From contig CM075102.1 in assembly GCA_037576195.1 (NCBI GenBank), forward strand, positions 22,564,745 to 22,628,744: 64,000 bases of DNA. Direction: 5' to 3'. The stretch is from Phytoseiulus persimilis. Lineage: Eukaryota > Arthropoda > Arachnida > Mesostigmata > Phytoseiidae. Both the position numbers and the translations under genes were made by a program. The notes under the pieces are model-generated. The model searched no databases and was not told the DNA's origin. It worked only from the letters and a program-made list of their open reading frames with translations. This document shows positions 38,601-48,218 of the stretch, piece by piece. Position 1 is the first letter of the stretch. Each line of letters opens with the position of its first letter.

Positions 38601-41257
38601 ATGGAGGAGAAGCTCAAGGAAACGAAAATCCTCGTTAACTCCATCCTTACTGCGAGCGAGAATCCACTCTCGCTTGGCCAGCTTGAAGCGGAATACAAAA
38701 TGATGGAAAATGAGTTTATTCCATTCAAAGACTTCGGTTTCAAGTCCCTTCTCGAATTTCTGCAAAGCTGTACTGACTGCGTGAAGATCACTCATTTTGG
38801 AGGGACTGCACAATTACAGCCTATTGTGGACGAAGCATCGAAGCACATTCGCGACCTCGTGGAAAATCAGAAAAAAGATCCGTCCAAAAAGGTGAGTCGG
38901 TGAGGATTGACGCCCAGCTCCCCGCTCGTAAAACAGCTGTCCTCCCGAATGCTCGATTCTCGATGCGGGAGCTCCAGAGCTGTGGTGTGTGTCGAGCTCT
39001 AACTAGGTCTTGTGAATCCGTGAGAAGCTGTGATCAAAGGGCAAAATTGCGGGTCTCGAAACGTATCGCGATTTCAGGTTTCCTACAAGATCACTCAAGC
39101 GGTAGAAGAGAATATTTTGCGCCTCTTGGCGAGAGCACCCGAACATAAGCTCCCTCTCAGCCGGCTGAGCTCGTGGTACACGAAATCGTATGGTAGATCT
39201 TTACCCGCACCCAAAGGCAAACTTGTTGCTTGGCTGGGAACCTCCAATCGGTTCGCCATCTTGACGTTGGACAAAAATCTCAAAATAATCGAGCCCTTGA
39301 GTCACGTCGATCTCAGTCGATACAGGCCATCCAACTCCCTCCCAGAATCTTCCATGGCAGCTCTGAGGGATTCGGTGCTGAACGCGCTTTCTGGTTGGAG
39401 CAAACCTCTCGAACCAGCGAGAGCTTGTAGTGCCTCGAGGCCCCCTCCACCGTGCGCCCAGTCCCGATCACCGAGACCGGCTCAAGCCCCCACGGCGCTC
39501 AGGCCGGAACTTCGACAGTTTTTAATAAACATCATGATGAAAAATCCAGAGAGCACCTCGGTTCCAGAGCTCCACAAAGCTTGCGAAGACAGTTATGGAC
39601 CGATCGGGATCCGAACAGTCCTCAATTGGTTGGTCTCGATGGAACAGTGCTTGGTGATTGGCTCAGAAAAGGGAAGAGTCTACTTGAGACCAGAGCACCG
39701 ACCGACTGCAATAGTTCCGAACGTATCGACCATGATTCGGAGTCCATCTCCGCAAAAGCAAACGATTGATCCCCCTACGAGGACCGTGACCTCGGTAGCC
39801 AGCGCCACGATTCCCAAAGAGACGCTGAGGATAACAGTCCACACGAGCGGCGACCCTGAAGCTCCTCCAACGAACGGATGGGAACGCGTGGTGGAAACGA
39901 CGTCGTCAACCTATGAGGCCGCAAACGGGCGGTCTATCGGCTCCGTTGAAGCTCAACCTCTCAACAACAAACCCAATGGCTTTGACCGGGTCCTGGAGGG
40001 AATTTCAGGTCTTTGCGTCACGGACATCATCGACGTCATCGAGATGTTGCGGCGTAGACCCAAAGTTCCTCTCGACCAGCTCCTCGCCAAGTTCGAGGAA
40101 ACTTTCGAGAGATCGATTGAGCCGAGTGATGGCGTGGAAAGTCTTCTGATGAGCCTGAGCGCACTCGGCCTCTTGAAAGTCGCGCCGAACTCTGACGTTT
40201 CGTTGGCCTCGCCCGTTTGCTTGAAGACCTTCGAGTACGAGCCCGGTGAATGGTTGGATGTTACGGAAGATGACGCGTTCTGGAACAAATTCATAGGGGA
40301 CGATGTCCTGACTGAAGGAATCTCAATGACGGGAAAGGTGGCCTGTTATAACGAAACTGGGTTCACGTTTGCACCGAATTGGTGTCCCCCCGATCAGCTA
40401 TACAGTCGGACTGCAATCAAGCCGCAGGGAAATTATATATGTGAGTAGCAGAGCGTCTACTCCATTTTATAGCGGATAGTTCCCGGTAAATCAACTGCAT
40501 CCGTATCCAGGCTCCGCAACGGAATCCCTTGATCCAGAGCCTGAATTCTCCTGTCCGTTCATAGATTCCAACGGTGAGCAGAAATTGAGAGCGGTCGCCC
40601 TTACTTCGATCTCGGTGGCCGGCCACTGGCTCATACGCCTACCGGATTGTGAGCAGTTCAAGACTTGCCGAGAAGAGCAGCTGTTTGTGGGACCTCCGCA
40701 ACCGATGTTCGATGTCGTCCCAATTGGGAGATGCCCTCAAGTTGGGGAGTCCATAAAACTGAAGGTGAGCATCGAAACTTTTCTACACCAAGCTCAGATA
40801 TTCTTGCTGACCCGCTGAAAATACCCTCGAAGACGCTTTGCTACTCAATCAGTGGTTTGCTTCGGCCGAAATATTTTCCCCCCACCGACGAATCGATTGA
40901 TGCATCCAATTTTCCCGGCAGATTGTTCAAGTTTCGCCCACGATGACGTTCGCTTGCGTCGGACACGAGGAGCCTTGCTGCAAGTTGATATCGAAACTCG
41001 ACTCCAACTTTAACTTCCGGGTGCTCCACTGGGATAATCAGCGTTTCGTTCCTCGCGAGGATTTGGCGAAGCTTTCTCTGCACAAGGGTCTCACATCGAT
41101 GGACTGGTCGGCGATCGATCACGGCGAAAACTTCGCCGCTAGCAGCTGGATGAGGGACATCAAGGATCCGTTTTTCATCCCTATGGTCGAACTCGTGGAA
41201 CTGTTGGAAACCACTGGCTTTCGGGAAGATGCAATCCATGATCTGCTCTTGATATAG
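38601..41257 (+). CDS. LOTUS (OST-HTH) repeat protein, TDRD5/TDRD7 (Tejas/Tapas)-like
   Basis: Four exons (38601-38891, 39078-40440, 40511-40764, 40922-41257) give 747 residues in phase. LOTUS domains are small winged-helix modules; in TDRD5, TDRD7 and Oskar they work in germ granules, the piRNA pathway and binding of Vasa helicase or RNA. Module 1 (residues 1-75) is clear: LVNSILTASENPLSLGQLEAEY, then IPFKDFGFKSLLEFLQS and an aliphatic strand. Similar helical modules start near residues 102, 239 (LRPELRQFLINIMMKNP) and 411 (ITDIIDVIEMLRRRPKVPL). A Pro/Ser-rich linker lies at about 215-240. Residues 552-747 form a globular C-terminal part that could be a divergent Tudor region; I could not confirm an aromatic cage. 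Each splice site is canonical. An upstream exon may add about 51 residues. Exact orthology to TDRD5 or TDRD7 is unsure. Confidence 0.78.
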
Positions 41258-41550
41258 ATTCACGATTGACCAGCATGTGTTCCCCTTTATGTACACAAAC
41301 CGGAAGAATCGCGGCCTCGGTTCACGAAAATTTTGGAACGTGAGCTTCTGGTTATCTCAGGCAGGAGCTTGAGCGAGGGAATGATTTGGTTCAGCCGGAC
41401 AAGATGAGTTCATAGTTCCATGGTTGTCTGTACGACTCGGTCGAGATCGCACTTTGGGCTGGGGGTGCAGCCTTGCTCCGGGATCCGGGAAACTTTTGTA
41501 GTTCATGAACGTTTCCCCCGACGGGCCTTGACTGTTCGCAGCTTCCTATA

Positions 41551-41556
41551 AATAAA
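41551..41556 (+). terminator. AATAAA signal of the LOTUS gene
   Basis: AATAAA 293 nt beyond the LOTUS stop codon, before the granulin gene on the same strand. Confidence 0.6.
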
Positions 41557-41960
41557 TGTAATATACCGCTTTTCGATCGCAAACTATGAGCCATGTTTCA
41601 CTGCGGTTACAGTTGTTTTGCTCCCAGTCATATGGATGAATTCTGCCAGGACATATTTGCTTTTGGTTAACTACTCCCCCTGAGGGATTGGGACAGGAGC
41701 GCTCCCTTATCGGAGGTCATCCGTTGAACGTGAGACTCGGCAATCTCGCGGCTTAGCTCGGTAAAGGTTCACCGTGGTGAGCCGCTCAAGTTCCGTGAGC
41801 TAAACTGATATCTATCGATTCATGACGCATTCGAAATCTGATGTAGAGTGCGAGACGGCCATGGACATCTCTCCACAAGTCGGTCCAACTGATCGTTTAA
41901 ATTGATTCAGCGCACCGAAAGCGCATACGCGGTAACGCTCACAAACTCAATCGAAAAAAG

Positions 41961-42151
41961 GTGAGCCGGTGACAGAGTAGCGTTTTTCCTCTGGAACGCT
42001 CGAATCTGCTCGTGAGACTCCTCACCGTAGGGGTCGTCCGGCTGAGCCGATCCTCAAGCGAGGTGAACAGGGCCCGAGCAGACCCCGCGAGCGAATCAAA
42101 GGTCTGTGGCCATCGCTACTCGATTTCAGCGGGAATTCTGATATTTTCCAG
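41961..42151 (+). other. Probable 5' UTR intron of the granulin gene
   Basis: A strong donor (AAAAAG|GTGAGC) at 41961 and an acceptor (TTTTCCAG) ending at 42151 directly abut the granulin ATG. This suggests a noncoding first exon near 41,880-41,960 and explains why the start codon sits right at an acceptor. Confidence 0.5.
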
Positions 42152-42548
42152 ATGAAGCAGTTCGCATTCCTGTTTGTCGCTTTGGCGGCGATCGCCTGCC
42201 ATGTTGTCTCCGGTGAGTCGGAGAGCCACTCGTGGATGAAACGTCGATCGAAGTCCTATGTCGATTCGTCTCGATGCTGTCGTCATTACAGCTCAGGCAT
42301 CTTAGGCATCAAAACGGGGTTCCTTTACAGCTGACACGTGCGCTGACGGCTCTGCCTGTGACGACGCACAAACATGCTGCATTCTGGAGAGCGGACAATA
42401 TGGATGCTGCCCGTACGACAGCGCGGTATGCTGTTCCGACAAGATTCATTGTTGCCCGCAGGGCTACACATGCGACTTGCAATCCTCGTCATGCCGACAG
42501 GGGGATCGTGTCCTCGCATGGGCCTCCAAGGTTCCTGCTATCCACTAA
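42152..42548 (+). CDS. Single-module granulin, secreted
   Basis: Two exons (42152-42212, 42331-42548) encode 92 residues. Residues 1-20 (MKQFAFLFVALAAIACHVVS) are a signal peptide. Residues 24-75 form one granulin module with all twelve cysteines in family order, four of them as CC pairs: Cys 24, 30, 36-37, 46-47, 54-55, 61-62, 68 and 75, including the diagnostic CCSDKIHCCPQGYTC. Granulins are secreted, disulphide-stacked peptides acting as growth or wound factors; most animal progranulins carry several tandem modules, so a stand-alone module resembles the small granulins of some invertebrates. A short tail of 17 residues follows. The ATG adjoins a splice acceptor, and an AATAAA lies 59 nt past the stop, so the gene is compact and complete. 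Confidence 0.9.
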
Positions 42549-42606
42549 GAGATCCCCGTTTCCCTGCGAAACGCTCTGCTGCTAAAACGTGGAACGTCTT
42601 GACGCC

Positions 42607-42612
42607 AATAAA
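42607..42612 (+). terminator. AATAAA signal of the granulin gene
   Basis: AATAAA 59 nt after the granulin stop codon. Confidence 0.7.
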
Positions 42613-44410
42613 CTCCTTTACTCATTGAAGATTCCCGTTCTTGTCTGAACAGCCTTGTGTGTCAAGGATGAATGGTTTTGATCAGCGAAAAACGCTCGAA
42701 ATGAAACCCCGCCACCGTTAAGGGCGCCCGTTCTCTTCCGCAAATCCATGCTATCCTACGAGCGATCGAGCTGATTATCGAGAAATGCAGTCACGAACCA
42801 GAAACATTACTGTAGTTGATGATTGTGAGTCGAGTGCAGTGCCTGAAGCTAGGTTGAGGGCCATGTACAAGGATATAGAATCCGCTCCTGGCATCAGAGT
42901 CATGGTGTAATGGTTGAGCGTATAAGTTCTGAAACGTTCCTCATGGAAAAAATCTCAACTCGGAAGGACCTCAGAGACCGGCATCGAATCGCGACCCATG
43001 GCGAGTCCGGTTGAACATGAGGTCCCGATTCCCTACGTACACGGTATCTCTATCAGCAGGACAATCTGCCGCGATGCAACGTACGAATAACGTACAGCCG
43101 CGTCCAGCTCCATGTGTTTGCGCTGATATCGAGGGCGATTCAGTCACCGATTGAGCATTGCTGGGAAGGAAGCATCTGGAAGAAAGATCCTATTGGATTT
43201 TCAGAGGACAGACAAAGCTGATGAGAGCCGGCGTTCACGTCTGTCGGCTTCCCAAATGATATTTGTCCTCGAGAACAGTGCTGCTCCTACGCCAGATATG
43301 GTTTTCCACTACTCTGAGTGAACTACTTCGAATGATTCCGTCGGTGCCACACTTCAGTGGCGGTCTTTGATACCATCCCATTGGCGGCCTAATTTCTCGC
43401 TATCTCCTCATGCTGAACCCCGACAAGATGAGATAGCTTGAGCCAGATTGTACGACGAGACAAGGATTCCACTGTATGGATGCCGGTCTCACATATTGTG
43501 CAGGATTCTTCCCGGAACTAAATCTCGGGTGTAAATAGCCAAGTCATCGGATTCACCGATGTTCAACGTTCCGAGTAGACCGACTGATGCCATGGTTTCA
43601 GCCCAACCTCAGGGTGCGAGCTGGTTTTGAACATGGGCACTACTCTTCTATAGAATGTGTTGACGGCTGGTGCCGTGAGGGATATCACTCGATCTGAACA
43701 GTCATGTGCCCCTCGATAGATGGGTGGATGTGTGGCGCTGAATGAAGGATAAGTTACTGATGTATCCGTGTTTCCACGAGAGATACGGTTATTCAGAAAT
43801 GGCTGCCATGTTCGACAGCTGCTCAGTCGGATTCATGAGATCTGATCAAGTCCACTATCTACCATAGTCTGGAGAGGCCAGTGCCGTAGCCCGAGTCCTA
43901 TCACTTCCATTGGCACGCCGCCGCAGGACGACGCCATTCGTAGGTGCTACCTGGGTAACCCATAGAGGTATCTTCCAAGTCCAATGTGGAGGAAGTCGCG
44001 GCCGCGACGAGATGAATCAGATGGCCTGATAATGACATGCTTCACCTCTGGGACAGGGTGAAAGAGCTATAACGCTCCAATCGGAACAAACGCCAAGATT
44101 ACGGCCGAGTCACGAATAAAGCTTGAGAATTCATTGAAATCGTTGGAGCTGGTAGCGAGGTCGCCATGGGAAACAAAATACTGCGTTTCGGCTCACGTCA
44201 ATCTTCATTCGCCGCAGGTATTGGTAATAAGAGCCAACCATTCCGGCCGGCATTCTTCGAGCGAAGCTCCACAGTTCCACTCCAGATGGACGGGCTAGAA
44301 CGCCCTCCTCGTGTTGACAGAGTCCCATTGAAATCTGAGACCAGTTTTCATCATCCAGAGAATTGAACTCTCGTGATTGCACGAGGGTACACCCTCGCGC
44401 ACATCTGCCT

Positions 44411-44797
44411 CTAGTTCACGGTCTCTATTCTCCCTCCGGACAAGCCGAAGAGGGAGGAAGTATAAGCGCGACGAGGGTTCCGGAATGCGGCAGTGTGACC
44501 CAGACTTGAACTGGTGTCAATGAGTTCGTAAAATTCGTAAGACGAGCAATCTGGTCCTGCCTCAGCTGCGAGAGTATCAGCAAGCACCTTTCGCAATACC
44601 ATCCCGTTCGCAATTACCATCGTGTCGCCATTGAAAAAAAGCCATCCGATTTTTTCCGTCTCCCGAACTTCAATCTTGCTTTCCAGATTGTCAGAATGAT
44701 GTGACAACAGGAGTTCGTACCCGGGTGATACCTCAGAAATCATGACAAACGCACTCTTCTCAGCTTCGGCAACACCATCTGAACACGAGACATGCAA
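44411..44797 (-). CDS. Hypothetical ORF, 128 codons
   Basis: The frame begins MHVSCSDGVAEAEKSAF and has a mixed, protein-like composition including a segment IGWLFFNGDTMVIANGMV. No domain, signal peptide or family is recognisable, and no polyadenylation signal is obvious. It may be real, transposon-derived or chance. Confidence 0.2.
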   Translation of the reverse strand: MHVSCSDGVAEAEKSAFVMISEVSPGYELLLSHHSDNLESKIEVRETEKIGWLFFNGDTMVIANGMVLRKVLADTLAAEAGPDCSSYEFYELIDTSSSLGHTAAFRNPRRAYTSSLFGLSGGRIETVN

Positions 44798-45638
44798 CGC
44801 CGATCAAAAACGAAACACGCAACGGATAGCAAATGAATAGCATGCTTGAACAACGCAAACACGGCTCAGCTGAGGGAGACCGGTTCCACATCTAGGAATC
44901 TTCTCGGGAAGGAATCAAGCTCATCACGACGAAAGCTCAATTCATCCAGCCAGCCTTGAACCAGTTGGAGGGAGTCTTTCAGAGACTATGCGGCAAGAGG
45001 AGTCTGATGGGTGCTCTCCAGGGATGGACTTCCAGCTCCCATTCTGGCCGCTGCCAAGCCTTGCCCAAGTTCATCGCATGCGGAACTCATGAGCGTCTTG
45101 GAATCCTACACGCAACATCCTACCGATCTAAACGTGTTCCTCACAGTTATGGTCGGCGTCGGGGACAGATGTTGAGCGACAGCGCGACGCGGAAGTGAAA
45201 TCTCTGGAGCCCCATTTTCATACTAGCGATGAGATGATCAACTTGTAGAATATGAATTCTAATCCAATGGGTGCAGGCCACTGCGAACATGAGTAGCGAG
45301 GAGTACTGTCTGTCTATGAGCTCCCACGAAAAAAAGTCGGTGAGCTTTCGTCTCAGCTCTTGTATGTGGACGTCGGCCAAGCGCTTTGGCAACGTATTAG
45401 AAAAGGTCAAGTATTCATTTATGCGCGTGAACGTACATTCCGAATACATCCGAGTTCCGATCAAGATTCAGCAAAGAGTATCCTGCGCTCGAACGACCCT
45501 AGGCTTCTCCCATTGATGCAATGAAGAGTACAGTCTCAACATCGAGTTCCATATGGGCTGCTGAAAGTGGCCTCAGATTCGTCCTCAGTCATGGATTCTC
45601 CAAAGAGACTGAAGCGCATAGTTGCGGCACATCGGATC

Positions 45639-45663
45639 GACCGGTCCGAAGCTCGGACCGGTC
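45639..45663. repeat. Perfect 11-bp inverted repeat with 3-nt loop
   Basis: GACCGGTCCGA and TCGGACCGGTC flank AGC. A second perfect inverted repeat (GTTCGGG, one G, CCCGAAC) lies at 45675-45689. Together they form a strongly palindromic GC-rich patch. Confidence 0.9.
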
Positions 45664-45739
45664 GCTACCGGAGCGTTCGGGGCCCGAACGAGGGAGCGGA
45701 ATTCTTGAGCAACTGCATTCCGTTCCATGCAGATAATAG

Positions 45740-45985
45740 TTCGCACCACGGTTCAGCGTCACTGTCCGACCCACCGAGTCACCATACAACAAGAACTTAA
45801 ACAAAGTGGAAGATCGTCTGAACACATTGAGATCCCTCCCCGCCCTTAGGGACGACGAAGCGAGTACGATGGACGGAGCCATCTGGCGTGGCCTAGTCGA
45901 AAAAAAACACCAGCTGCTGTTAAAGGTCCAGAAACAACTCCGGGTCGAGACGAACCGTCATCAACGAAAGAGACGTATGCTCTAG
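45740..45985 (+). CDS. Hypothetical coiled-coil coding segment
   Basis: Eighty-one open codons follow a possible acceptor (GATAATAG ending at 45739) and end at TAG. The peptide looks protein-like and helical: LNKVEDRLNTLRSLPALRDD, then IWRGLVEKKHQLLLKVQKQL, ending in a basic NRHQRKRRML. I recognise no family. An upstream frame from 45591 (MDSPKRLKRIVAAH) could be joined by a short intron, but I could not settle the junction. If real, this would be the last exon of a small nuclear or cytoplasmic protein. Confidence 0.3.
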   Translation, partial: FAPRFSVTVRPTESPYNKNLNKVEDRLNTLRSLPALRDDEASTMDGAIWRGLVEKKHQLLLKVQKQLRVETNRHQRKRRML

Positions 45986-46949
45986 CTACGCTTCAACGAA
46001 CCACCTCAAACCTTCTACATGAGTGAAATCCATGCGGAGTCGTTACGAAACCAGCGCGGGAAAACCAGCCCTTCATTCAGATCTCTTTTCCACCGCTGGC
46101 ACCGAGTGTCTTTCACGGCGGCGGAGTTCTGCTGCGTCATTTTAGGCTATATCTCGACTCCACACCTGTCATCGATTTCATGAACGAATCTCAAGCCCAA
46201 GAAGTCGAAAGCTATACGCGACGCGGACTTGACGTGACACAGCTCGGGCTCTCAGGCGAATTAAAACACAATTGTCTCTTTACGATTTCAGGCTTTATTT
46301 GAGCGATCATTGTCTGCTTGTTTCTCTATGAACATTGGTAACGCGGCTGACACGCTTTAGAGCCAAGGCCAGATCACACTCGAGCTTCGAACATTTTAAG
46401 AACTCGTTCAACAAGGCATACCTATTCGCATTGTTTCGTTTTTGTTCGTCTTTCTTACGCTGAGAGCGGTCGATGGAAAAGCAGGACAGTCAATGTTCGA
46501 CCATGTTTCTGATGTAACGTAAATACACCCAATATCAGTGAAAGAACGGCGAGTGGAGCTGGAGAATTCCGACCTGAGGCAAAGCTTGAAATGTCGATCT
46601 ATTGGTCGGTAGCCTGATTTTTTCCGTTTCGTTGAGGAGTCGTTCACGGTATGTTCAACAACATGAAATGGGAACGTTGACAACAGATTCGTGCACGTAC
46701 GAGCATTCACATATGGGTCTATCTCAGTGGATGATGGGAGGGACATCTCCGACGACTCGTTTCGAGAGGCGTTGTTCCAAGTCTGCCTATTCACCCTGAT
46801 GACGACGAACTTGGAGACGGTGTCTTCTGGCTGAATCTGCTCCGATATAAATTGCGGAAATGCGTCGATGATAAAGATGGGGATGGAGCTGACGAAGCTG
46901 AACGTCGCGTGATCGAATCCATGGCCGATGAGCAAGAGAGGAAAACTGA

Positions 46950-46955
46950 TTTATT
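46950..46955 (-). terminator. AATAAA signal of CKS1
   Basis: Reads AATAAA on the minus strand, 58 nt past the CKS1 stop. Confidence 0.65.
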
Positions 46956-47012
46956 GAAAAGAACACTTTAAACGCATTGTTGGCATCGGTCCGGGTTTGA
47001 GACTTGGAATCT

Positions 47013-47297
47013 TCAGTAACTTTCGAGCATGTCACGACGAACTTGCTCTTCCTGTGAAGCCGGCGGAGCTCCTTCCTTCGGTAAAGGTCGACGGAAGCAC
47101 AGAATGTGTGGTTCTGGCTCATGGATCATGTAGTGAATCCAACCTGGACTCTGCTGGACGCCGATGTTACGCCATTCTGTCTCCGACATCAAATGCGTTT
47201 TCGGAACTTTGGCGGCGATCTCCTTCGGCAGGACAACGTGACGGTACTCGTAAGTCTCATCATAATACCGTTCGCTGTAGTAGATCTCACGGGTCAT
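47013..47297 (-). CDS. CKS1: Cyclin-dependent kinases regulatory subunit (CKS1)
   Basis: One intronless exon encodes 94 residues, with long identity to human CKS1 from IYYSERY to FRRPLPK. CKS proteins bind CDK1/CDK2 and dock phosphorylated threonine substrates, promoting multisite phosphorylation and SCF-Skp2 action. The anion-pocket residues are conserved one position earlier than human: Arg10 (Lys in human), Arg19, Ser50, Trp53 and Arg70. The strand-exchange hinge HEPEPH is at 59-64. The C-terminus carries about 20 extra residues ([20 protein letters not shown]), as in several arthropods. Start codon and polyadenylation signal fit. The gene is divergent from the dihydropyrimidinase/CRMP gene, about 0.9 kb away. 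Confidence 0.93.
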   Translation of the reverse strand: MTREIYYSERYYDETYEYRHVVLPKEIAAKVPKTHLMSETEWRNIGVQQSPGWIHYMIHEPEPHILCFRRPLPKEGAPPASQEEQVRRDMLESY

Positions 47298-48078
47298 AGT
47301 GGGATACGTGTTTTTGCACTGGGAATTTCAAATTTCTGCTCAAGTCCAAACGGACAAGCAACGATTCGCTGGCTTCAGGGACCGCGCTTCGAGTAGTTTC
47401 GATAGCAGACGACGCTCAGAGTGAAAACATCGAACGCCGCCGCTAGCGAGGCGGTCGCTTCGGCGAGCGGTGCCGCCGCCGCGAATTATGGCTGCTTCGA
47501 ACGATTGTTCAGCTGTCTCTACGACCAATCACGGATCCTAACTAATCCCCATCGTCCCATTACGAGTGGATGATCAGAGACTTCATTGCAATAGGATTAC
47601 TTCCCTGTGCGATATCAGAATTCCTTCTGCGCATCGGAAACGGGCAGTCTCAGATTGCATCCCACCCCATCATAAGACAATAGCAAACGATCCAGGCCCT
47701 CCGAAGTCTGAATTTTCTCTTCTATAACTCGTGCTTATGATATTCCGAACTAGATTCGCCATTCGACAGACTCTTGACTTCAGATACTAAGGTTTCCCTG
47801 AAATTTCGGAGCGTCGATTTTCATTTCTCTCCCGGTTGTCTTCGAAGTTTCTCCTCGATCACTGCTGACTGCATTATGGAGTGCTCATCCATGATCACAG
47901 GGTGAGGATTCGCCAAGCTGATGTGCGACGCCGGTCGGATATAGATTTTTTCCACCCCGCTTTCCCTTCGTTTCTCCATCTCCCTAATCTATTCATGCTC
48001 CTCTCACGGGACAGTGCAGTAGCTTCGCGGGGTGCCGCGGGTACATTGCTGTAGCGCGCGAATCGTTGGTGGAGAGTC

Positions 48079-48086
48079 TATAATAG
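48079..48086 (+). promoter_or_regulatory. Possible TATA-like element of the dihydropyrimidinase/CRMP gene
   Basis: TATAATAG lies about 140 nt before the proposed start codon at 48219, with plausible initiator-like TCAACT about 30 nt downstream. Position fits a promoter; the match alone is weak. Confidence 0.3.
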
Positions 48087-48218
48087 TCGCAGATCTGTCC
48101 CCGGCTACGGGCTCAACTGAACAGTCCGAAATTTCCGTGGAACGCTGGCCTAGCGGTATCTTGAACGGTTGCGCAGTTTGTCAACTCTATCACCGCTGAT
48201 ATCTGACTTACAAGCGAA

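Larger units (their letters stand above)
42613..46949. other. Mostly unassigned 4.3 kb
   Basis: From 42,700 to 44,100 I see no open frame worth listing; stops are frequent in all frames. Between 44.1 and 46.9 kb there are a few longer frames, two of which are listed separately as weak candidates, and a cluster of perfect short palindromes at 45.64-45.69 kb. Confidence 0.5.

Noticed and set aside
46408-46935. 175-codon minus-strand frame just downstream of CKS1
   Set aside because: It lies past the CKS1 polyadenylation signal, has no recognisable domain, and the opposite strand is also protein-like in part. Left out as uncertain.
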